The translations under genes were made by a program, and so were the position numbers. Under the pieces are notes generated by a model. That model was not told where the DNA came from, did not search any database, and saw only the letters and a list, made by a program, of their open reading frames with translations. 64,000 nt of DNA from Spirochaetota bacterium (GTDB lineage Bacteria > Spirochaetota > Spirochaetia > Treponematales > UBA12059): positions 48,999 through 112,998 of the forward strand of contig JAPLSN010000022.1 of assembly GCA_026398615.1 (NCBI GenBank), read 5' to 3'. Shown here piece after piece: positions 59,027 through 64,000 of this stretch; the stretch's first letter is position 1; each line of letters opens with the position of its first letter.

Positions 59027-59052
59027 ATACTATACAAATGTATAGTATATGG
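59023..59052 (-). promoter_or_regulatory. 30-bp palindromic operator over the dnaE2 promoter and start codon
   Basis: Perfect 14-base arms (CCATATACTATACA, 59023-59036, and its complement 59039-59052) around AA. It covers the -10 box and the ATG at 59026. A bound repressor would block initiation completely. Given the gene, a LexA-type SOS repressor is the leading guess, although the sequence differs from the known LexA boxes I can recall. Confidence 0.75.
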
Positions 59053-59066
59053 GTCGGGACAATCAA
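59039..59066 (-). promoter_or_regulatory. promoter of dnaE2, nearly leaderless
   Basis: Minus strand: -35 TTGATT (59066-59061), 16-base spacer, -10 TATACA (59044-59039). The expected start near 59032 leaves about 6 bases before the ATG. No Shine-Dalgarno sequence. Confidence 0.55.
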
Positions 59067-59098
59067 TGCCGGGGATCCCGGGGTCGGGGCGGCCGGAG

Positions 59099-59689
59099 TC
59101 AGTCGACGAACGCGACGATGAAGCGGAAGCCGCTGCCGGGGTCGAACGACGCGCTGACGAGCCAGATGGAACCTGACGCCTTCCTGAACGCCGAAGCCGC
59201 TTTCTGGAGCGCGAATGTCCCCGGATCGTCCTTGTAGAAGCGGCTCTTGCGCAGTTCATCGAGCCCGAAGCGTACCGTCACCGTCTCCTTCGGGGAGGGC
59301 AGGGGCGCCGCTTCCGCTTCGCCGGATATCGCCATGAGGATGAATTCGTCGTTGCGGACGACGATGTCGAATTCGCGGGCGGAAATGATGATGCCGGATT
59401 CGTTCGACAGCTCGACGCCAGCCTTCGACCGGACATAGCGGACGGGGGCCGCGAACCGTGCGATGGCGCCGGTGACGACCATGGCGTCGAAGTAGACGCC
59501 GTTCTTGTCCGACACTTCCTTGATGGCGTAGGCCCTGACCGCGAGCCGCCCGGGAGTCATGGCGGGAGCGGACGTGGCGTCGGCAGCCGGTGCCGCGGAA
59601 CCGTCGGGCGTGGCGGCTGGCGGCTTGCCGGCGCAGGAGGCGGCAATGGCAAGTACAAGGGGAATGAGCGCCAGGGAATGCAGCTTCAT
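59099..59689 (-). CDS. small lipoprotein of unknown function
   Basis: 196 residues from ATG 59689, preceded by GAGGAG. Lipoprotein signal KLHSLALIPLVLAIAASC, so Cys20 is lipidated. An Ala/Pro/Thr-rich linker (about 22-48) is followed by a compact beta-rich domain (VRAYAIKEVSDKNGVYFDAM ... SGSIWLVSASFDPGSGF). I do not recognise the fold. It is expected to be anchored to a membrane on the periplasmic side. An in-frame extension to 59890 is arginine-rich, lacks a ribosome site and is rejected. Confidence 0.8.
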   Translation of the reverse strand: MKLHSLALIPLVLAIAASCAGKPPAATPDGSAAPAADATSAPAMTPGRLAVRAYAIKEVSDKNGVYFDAMVVTGAIARFAAPVRYVRSKAGVELSNESGIIISAREFDIVVRNDEFILMAISGEAEAAPLPSPKETVTVRFGLDELRKSRFYKDDPGTFALQKAASAFRKASGSIWLVSASFDPGSGFRFIVAFVD

Positions 59690-59971
59690 TTTTACTCCTC
59701 GGGATGGCATCCGCCGCGCGTATCGCTTCGTGGACGATCGCCTTCGAATAATATACAGCAGCGGGAGCGCATTAACCTTCGAGCGGTTCAGGCCGGGGTA
59801 ACCGGCCTCCCGGATGCAGCCGATTCGGGCAGTGCGGCGAGCGCTACGACGCTGCCCCGACACGCGGTCAGGCTCCCGCTGGGAAGACATCGGGCTTCGG
59901 CGCTTGCGGAAGCCTTCGCGCCCATGCTGTACTTACCCCGGCCGATTCGGCCCGCACGCCGGGGAGGGGAC

Positions 59972-60973
59972 ATGTTCAAACCCGATGAGATCATCTTCGC
60001 CCCGACCTCGCGCTGCCAGCTCGTCTGCGCCCATTGCCGCGTGCGCCGCGGTCCGGAAATACTGTCGTCGCTCGACGCGATCCGTTTCATGGAGTCGTGC
60101 AGACCGCACGGCATCGACCGCATGGGGTTCAGCGGCGGCGAACCCTTCCTGGAACCGGATTTCCTGTGCGATGTTTCCCGCGCGGCCGTGGAGCTGGACT
60201 TCGTTTTCGACCGCCTCATGACCAACGCCTGCTGGTTCACCGATGGGAACGAATTGCGGGAAATTCTCGAAAGGCTGTTCGACGCCGGTTTCGACGGTAC
60301 CTTCGGCGTGAGCGCGGATGCCTGGCACGGGCAGGATCCCGCGACGCTCTGGCTCTTCATCCGAACGGTATTCGAGACCTGGGGGCGGAAGGACCGTGTC
60401 GAGATAGTCTCGGTCCAGGCCGCGGACGGCAGCCCGGCGACAGGCCTGTACGAAGCCCTTGCCCCACGGCTCGGCGGCAGCGTGACGATGGAGGACGACG
60501 GGCAGCCGGCGATCGTCAACGAGCGCTTCCTTGACAAGCCCGATACGGGCGAGGACGAGCCCGACGCATTGCGCATCGGCATCGTGAGCGTCCCGTACTC
60601 CGCGTCCGCGGACGAAGAGGCGTGGGGAAACGGCCCGTGGTTCGAGGACGATCGCTGCGCGGGGCCGGGCAACGTGTTCTATGTCCATCCCGACGGTTCC
60701 GTGGCCGCATGTTGCGGCTTCGCGAACGAGAACGAAGCCCTCATCATCGGGAACATCGCGACGGACGGCTACGACGGGCTCATGCGGCGGGCCGGGGACA
60801 ACGGCTTTGTCCGGTCCTGCTACGGAACCGGGCTCGGGGCGGCCAGGGCGGAACTCGAAAAAGGAGGCATCATCTTTCCCGGCACGACGGCGGACCGGTG
60901 TTTTTTCTGCGACTGGCTCTGCAGGGAAGGACTCGCTGGATCCCGGAAGCCGGAGGCTCGCGGGAGGATGTAG
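59972..60973 (+). CDS. radical SAM protein with C-terminal SPASM-like cysteines
   Basis: 333 residues from ATG 59972 (GGAGGGGA upstream). The radical SAM cluster motif CxxxCxxC is in PTSRCQLVCAHCRVRRG (cysteines near 15, 19, 22), followed by MGFSGGEPFLEPDF, the SAM-binding GGE motif. C-terminal cysteines (CAGPGNVFYVHPDGSVAACC and CFFCDWLC) look like an auxiliary-cluster (SPASM/twitch) region. Substrate unknown; no peptide precursor gene is visible nearby. It stands alone on the plus strand, divergent from the lipoprotein gene. Confidence 0.88.
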   Translation: MFKPDEIIFAPTSRCQLVCAHCRVRRGPEILSSLDAIRFMESCRPHGIDRMGFSGGEPFLEPDFLCDVSRAAVELDFVFDRLMTNACWFTDGNELREILERLFDAGFDGTFGVSADAWHGQDPATLWLFIRTVFETWGRKDRVEIVSVQAADGSPATGLYEALAPRLGGSVTMEDDGQPAIVNERFLDKPDTGEDEPDALRIGIVSVPYSASADEEAWGNGPWFEDDRCAGPGNVFYVHPDGSVAACCGFANENEALIIGNIATDGYDGLMRRAGDNGFVRSCYGTGLGAARAELEKGGIIFPGTTADRCFFCDWLCREGLAGSRKPEARGRM

Positions 60974-61023
60974 CTGCCGTGCGTCCCTGGCTTGGCCTGG
61001 TAGCGCACCTTCCACCGGTCTGG

Positions 61024-61029
61024 TATAGT
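61024..61029 (+). promoter_or_regulatory. extended -10 promoter for the acyltransferase gene
   Basis: TGGTATAGT (61021-61029) matches an extended -10 (TGnTATAAT-like). No good -35 is seen, as is normal for this class. Leader of about 75 bases. Confidence 0.4.
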
Positions 61030-61110
61030 GACCTTGAGGGTACCGCGGCATCCGCAGGAACAACGACGGCCGGTGGTTCCCCGAAAAATTCCCGGAACCC
61101 GGAGGCGACC

Positions 61111-61821
61111 ATGACCCCGATGCAGTGGTTCATCACCTATGGCTGCAAACTCGGAATGAGGATCGCCTACCGGATCGATGACACCGAGCTGAAAAAAGTT
61201 CCCGTCCTGGGCCCCCTCATCCTTTACAGCAACCACACCGGCCAGATAGAAGCACCGATCCTCTTCAGCCACCTCGCGCCGCGGCCCAAGGTAACAGGCC
61301 TTTCCAAGATGGAAACCTTCAGCAAATTCTTCATAGGCTGGGTGTTCAAGCTCTGGAATATCATCCCCGTCCGGCGGGGGGAATCCGATATCGAGGCGAT
61401 GCGGACCTGCATTGAGCGGCTCAAGGAAGGGTACATTCTCGGCGTGGCGCCTGAAGGAACCCGCAACCACACCGGCCAGCTGATCCGCGGCCATGGCGGG
61501 ATCGCCGTGCTTGCCCTCCACAGCGGCGCCCCGCTCCAGCCCGTCGCCCACTGGGGAGCTGTCGGGCTTATGAAGAGCTGGAAGCGCTTCCGGAGACCAC
61601 GGGTGACCCTGCGCGTCGGAAGGATCTTTGTCCTCGACGCCCATGGCGAAAAGGTCACCCGGGAAATCCGCCAGGAAATGGCCGACGAGATGATGTACCG
61701 GCTCGCCATGCTCATGCCGGAAGAACTCCGCGGGGAGTACGCTGATCTTTCCAAGGCTACCGAAAAGTGGCTGCGTTACCTGCCTGAAACCGTGGAGGTC
61801 ACCGCCGGCACGAAGCCGTAA
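61111..61821 (+). CDS. plsC: 1-acyl-sn-glycerol-3-phosphate acyltransferase (PlsC family)
   Basis: 236 residues; GGAGG before the ATG. The acyltransferase block I reads YSNHTGQIEAP, with catalytic His but Glu in place of the usual Asp of HxxxxD. Block III is APEGTRNHTGQL, which binds the glycerol phosphate, and block II is IIPVRRGESD. It adds the second acyl chain to lysophosphatidic acid at the inner membrane. The Asp-to-Glu change is conservative and probably tolerated. Confidence 0.88.
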   Translation: MTPMQWFITYGCKLGMRIAYRIDDTELKKVPVLGPLILYSNHTGQIEAPILFSHLAPRPKVTGLSKMETFSKFFIGWVFKLWNIIPVRRGESDIEAMRTCIERLKEGYILGVAPEGTRNHTGQLIRGHGGIAVLALHSGAPLQPVAHWGAVGLMKSWKRFRRPRVTLRVGRIFVLDAHGEKVTREIRQEMADEMMYRLAMLMPEELRGEYADLSKATEKWLRYLPETVEVTAGTKP

Positions 61822-61832
61822 TATCGCCGATC

Positions 61833-61861
61833 TTGACAGGTATTATGGGTATGTATATAGT
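61833..61861 (+). promoter_or_regulatory. promoter of tRNA-Ala
   Basis: -35 TTGACA (61833-61838), 17-base spacer, -10 TATAGT (61856-61861). The tRNA begins 18 bases after the -10 box. Confidence 0.8.
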
Positions 61862-61879
61862 ACGCCGTATCTTACAAAC

Positions 61880-61952
61880 GGGGAATTAGCTCAGTTGGTA
61901 GAGCGATAGGTTCGCAATCTATAGGTCGGGGGTTCGAATCCCCCATTCTCCA
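61880..61952 (+). tRNA. tRNA-Ala, anticodon CGC
   Basis: 73 bases forming a full cloverleaf: acceptor GGGGAAT / ATTCTCC, D arm GCTC-AGTTGGTA-GAGC, anticodon stem ATAGG / TCTAT with loop TTCGCAA, and T arm GGGGG-TTCGAAT-CCCCC. The anticodon is CGC (codon GCG). The acceptor stem has the G3-U70 pair that identifies alanine tRNAs, which confirms the reading. The 3' CCA is not encoded; the gene ends in discriminator A and then A-rich DNA. Confidence 0.95.
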
Positions 61953-61977
61953 AAAAACCGCCTTCAGGGCGGTTTTT
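61953..61977 (+). terminator. terminator of tRNA-Ala
   Basis: AAAAACCGCC (61953-61962), loop TTCAG, GGCGGTTTTT (61968-61977), directly after the tRNA. Confidence 0.85.
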
Positions 61978-62104
61978 AATTAGGAGAATAGGGGTTTCGA
62001 ACCGAGCGAGCGCGGCGCGATAGCACCGAAAAGCGCGCAAGGATGCGCGCGAAAGCGAGCGAGGCGGGCTTAAGGCTCGAACCACGATGGCGAGAGCCGT
62101 AAGC
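61978..62104. other. structured spacer between the two tRNA 3' ends
   Basis: No gene. Contains AGAATAGGGGTTTCGAACC (61983-62001), an inverted imperfect copy of the tRNA T-arm region; the hairpin GCGCGC/GCGCGC (around 62034-62051); and an imperfect hairpin GGCTTAAGGCTCG ... CGAGAGCCGTAAGCC (around 62068-62105). Short GCGAGCG words recur throughout. Confidence 0.5.
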
Positions 62105-62127
62105 CGAATCCCCCATTCTCCAAAAAA
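62105..62127 (+). repeat. duplicated 3' end of tRNA-Ala
   Basis: 23 bases identical to 61935-61957 (the T-arm end, acceptor strand and following A run), 170 bases downstream. A tRNA 3' end repeated this way is what integration into a tRNA gene leaves behind, or a remnant of a second tRNA gene. Confidence 0.85.
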
Positions 62128-62148
62128 GCCGCTGGAAAGCGGCTTTTT
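62124..62148 (+). terminator. second terminator after the duplicated tRNA end
   Basis: AAAAGCCGCT (62124-62133), loop GGAA, AGCGGCTTTT (62138-62147) and further T. Same plan as the first terminator but with a different stem sequence. Confidence 0.75.
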
Positions 62149-62243
62149 TGATCGGAAGCAGGTTTCTGTTTTCAGGCGCCCCATGTCGAAGAAGGGACAG
62201 TATCGCTACTACATCCAGGTCTGGGACGCCCGAATGAGCCCTT

Positions 62244-62555
62244 CTATACCAGCTCGTAGATCTCGTAGCCCATGGTGCCCGGCGCGACCAGCGCGTCGAA
62301 CTGGGACGCCCATTTCTTGGAGTCCGCGGTCGGTTTCAAACGTTTTGCCCAGGCTTTCTCATAATCGGTGAAGTTCTTGAATTCGTACTCGCGAATGATC
62401 TCGGGTGAACCCGCGGAGGCTACCTTGCGCACGTACATCCGCGCCGCTTTCGGCACTCCCTCATCTTCAAGGATCTTGTCACGTTCCACCAATAGACGGA
62501 TGGCTTCTTCCCTTTTCCCCCTGTGAATTACCATGGAGACACGAACGACGATCAT
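62244..62555 (-). CDS. small dimeric alpha/beta-barrel protein (NIPSNAP/ABM-like)
   Basis: 103 residues from the ATG at 62555 with AGGAGGA seven bases upstream. Pattern of a ferredoxin-like monomer that dimerises: strand MIVVRVSMVIHRG, helix REEAIRLLVERDKI, strand AARMYVRKV, helix NFTDYEKAWAKRL, last strand GTMGYEIYELV. Such proteins are small oxygenases, isomerases or ligand binders; no catalytic residue can be named here. The longer in-frame ORF to 62909 has no support. Confidence 0.75.
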   Translation of the reverse strand: MIVVRVSMVIHRGKREEAIRLLVERDKILEDEGVPKAARMYVRKVASAGSPEIIREYEFKNFTDYEKAWAKRLKPTADSKKWASQFDALVAPGTMGYEIYELV

Positions 62556-62673
62556 GCTGATCCTCCTTAGGACGGCTTGGTTCAATACTCTGTCTAACAG
62601 TGTAGTGTTCAGCGGGTCAGGAAGCCAGGAGGAAACCCTGACGATTTGCGCAAGCGCCTGTTTTATTTCCGTA

Positions 62674-63468
62674 CTATACCATCCTGACGGCGACCGCTTC
62701 GTACTCCCTGCGGTTGGCCGCGAAGATGGTTTCCGCGAGCACCGCGATCCGGTAGTCGGGAAGGTCGAACTCGCGCGCCGCGGATATGCGGCTGACCAGG
62801 TCAGCCGTGCGCTCGAGGGCCTCCGCGAGCGCGGGGTCCCCGCAAAGGACGACGGCGCCGCCCTGCCACGTGACGAGCCGGAAGGGGAAGAAGTGCGCGT
62901 TCGGGGCAAGGGTTATCGGGGAGCCCGGTGTCGCTGCCGCAGAGGATGTCGCCTGGCGAATCTCGAGCTTGATCATGCGAGCCTTCACCTCCGGGAGGGT
63001 TTCGCTGATCGCGAGCCCTACCCAGTCGAGGAGCTTGTCCCGCACGGTGTGGAGGTCGGGGAGGTTTGAAATCGATTCGATGCTGTCGCCGGCCGAGATG
63101 GCCTTGGCCAGGGCCGATATCTCCTTGAGGTAGGCGTTCCGCTCGGATTCCGGCACGTAGTACATGACGACGAGGTGGACTTTGCGTCCATCGGGTGCGC
63201 CATAGTCGATGCCCGCCGGAGACCAGCCGACGGCGCACAGGAGCGCCCCCTCGTTCGGGGAGCGGCAATGCGGGCAGGCAACGCCGCGGCCGATGGCGGT
63301 ATTCGCCTGGTTCTCGCGTTCCATGAGGCTCTTCATGAGGCGGTTTTTCGTCCCGATGTCGGGGATGGCTTCTATGAGATGGGCGAGAAGCTCGAGCGCT
63401 TTTTCCTTTTCAATTTCCGGCAGTTCGATGAGTCGGCCCCTCTCCAGGGCTGCAAGCAGGCTTTTCAT
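62674..63468 (-). CDS. PTS EIIA-like protein coupled to a Mg2+ P-type ATPase gene
   Basis: 264 residues from ATG 63468. Residues about 20-150 fit an EIIA domain of the fructose/nitrogen class: ENQANTAIGRGVACPHCRSP holds the expected His, followed by VGWSPAGIDYGAPDGRKVHL and YYVPESERNAYLKEISALAK. The C-terminal 110 residues (RMIKLEIRQA ... EYEAVAVRMV) are of unknown type. It starts inside the stop codon of the ATPase gene (ATGA), so the two proteins should be produced together. A role in setting transporter activity by phosphorylation is inferred. No EIIB/EIIC is seen. Confidence 0.82.
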   Translation of the reverse strand: MKSLLAALERGRLIELPEIEKEKALELLAHLIEAIPDIGTKNRLMKSLMERENQANTAIGRGVACPHCRSPNEGALLCAVGWSPAGIDYGAPDGRKVHLVVMYYVPESERNAYLKEISALAKAISAGDSIESISNLPDLHTVRDKLLDWVGLAISETLPEVKARMIKLEIRQATSSAAATPGSPITLAPNAHFFPFRLVTWQGGAVVLCGDPALAEALERTADLVSRISAAREFDLPDYRIAVLAETIFAANRREYEAVAVRMV

Positions 63469-64000
63469 GCGGCGTTGCCTCCGGTCGCGCTCGGGGCATT
63501 GACATGCCGGGCCCGCCTTCGTCCGCGCGTCGAGACGAACCACGACTTCAGTGTATGGGCGAGCATGGCATAGGCGGGAAGGAAACATCCTATCCATATC
63601 CAGTAGATGCCTGGCAGGGGCACGAATCCGAAAAACCGGGCGAAGGGAAGGTAGGGAAGTGCTGCGGCGATGGCCATGACCATCGCGGTCGTGAGGAGCA
63701 TCGAAAGGCTGGCCCGGCTCTGGATGAAGGGGATGCGGTTCGTCCGGATTATGTGGACGATGAGGGTCTGCGTCAGCAGGGACTCCACGAACCAGCCGGT
63801 ATGGAAAAGCTGCTCGAGGTACGCCCTCGACGCGTCGCCTGTGCCCGGCGCGAGCCAGGCGGAGCAGCCGAAGAACCACCACATGAGGGCGAAGGTCGCA
63901 TAATCGAAGAGCGAGGATACCGGCCCCAGGAAGACCATGAAGCGCCGGATGAAGGAAATGTCCCAATTCTGCGGCTCCCGGACGTTCTCGCTGTCGACGT
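63465..64000 (-). CDS. mgtA: magnesium-translocating P-type ATPase, C-terminal end (cut by window)
   Basis: The last roughly 178 residues are present, with the 5' part beyond the window. The start of the visible part, REPQNWDISFIRRFMVFLGP, followed by SSLFDYATFALMWWFF, is the characteristic C-terminal membrane region of MgtA/MgtB Mg2+ importers. Four or so hydrophobic segments are seen (LTQTLIVHIIRT, LLTTAMVMAIAAALPYLPFA, IYWIWIGCFLPAYAML). The soluble catalytic domains cannot be checked. The tail ends in a basic stretch before the coupled EIIA-like gene. Confidence 0.9.
   Translation of the reverse strand, partial: VDSENVREPQNWDISFIRRFMVFLGPVSSLFDYATFALMWWFFGCSAWLAPGTGDASRAYLEQLFHTGWFVESLLTQTLIVHIIRTNRIPFIQSRASLSMLLTTAMVMAIAAALPYLPFARFFGFVPLPGIYWIWIGCFLPAYAMLAHTLKSWFVSTRGRRRARHVNAPSATGGNAA

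Noticed and set aside
62182..62280. Short plus-strand frame beginning MSKKGQYRYYIQVW as an integrase start
   Set aside because: Too short and without a recombinase motif; kept only as a possible remnant in the tRNA finding.
62674..63966. 430-codon reading of the EIIA-like gene
   Set aside because: The first 166 codons overlap the P-type ATPase in another frame; the real start is the ATG at 63468, inside the ATPase stop.

Overview
The window (about 65% GC by eye) reads as chromosome of a high-GC spirochaete of the Treponema/Spirochaetales type. The pointers are Asn at RpoB residue 490, equivalent to E. coli 531 and typical of naturally rifampicin-tolerant spirochaetes; a PilZ protein of the kind seen in treponemes; CarD upstream of a fused IspD-IspF; a hybrid-kinase/receiver pair; and many small lipoproteins and TPR proteins. 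No rRNA is present, so the assignment is inference.

Layout. 1-9.5 kb: rplJ (5' cut by the window edge), rplL, rpoB, rpoC, closed by a strong terminator. 9.5-15.7 kb: housekeeping genes on both strands (metallophosphoesterase, TPR protein, PilZ protein, PfkB kinase, TPR lipoprotein, uracil phosphoribosyltransferase). 15.7-20.3 kb: a decayed accessory island with long inverted repeats, a 5'-truncated pduL and a deleted second copy of it, an IS66-type transposase remnant, a cytidylate-kinase-like gene, a broken methyltransferase, and a PadR regulator coupled to a broken alpha/beta hydrolase. 20.3-22.4 kb: aspS, whose last 81 bp are duplicated downstream. 22.4-30.6 kb: a regulator joining an HTH to a PTS EIIA domain, then six genes for a membrane complex related to group 4 hydrogenases in which every nickel-ligand cysteine of the large subunit is replaced. 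30.7-41.3 kb: ispDF, carD, a TVP38/DedA-like membrane protein, a PLP decarboxylase, tsaD, a divergent polysaccharide deacetylase and a two-component pair. 41.5-49.9 kb: a 2344-residue exported protein of Ig-like repeats with a barrel-like C-terminus, followed by an M18 aminopeptidase. 50-59 kb: envelope TPR/LysM lipoproteins, an ATPase/Asp23-like protein, a TIR-like/ankyrin protein and a DnaE2/ImuC-type polymerase under a 30-bp palindrome. 59-64 kb: a lipoprotein, a radical SAM protein, PlsC, tRNA-Ala(CGC) with a duplicated 3' end, a small alpha/beta-barrel protein, and an EIIA-like protein coupled to the end of a Mg2+ P-type ATPase.

Three points stand out. The hydrogenase-related complex carries what looks like its own EIIA-type regulator, suggesting phosphotransferase control of an ion-pumping complex. 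At least six genes have a sigma70-like promoter whose -10 box lies 6-12 bases before the start codon, with no Shine-Dalgarno sequence, which predicts leaderless or nearly leaderless mRNAs. The 15.7-20.3 kb island shows repeat-associated gene breakage in several stages. All functions are read from sequence motifs; no database search was run.
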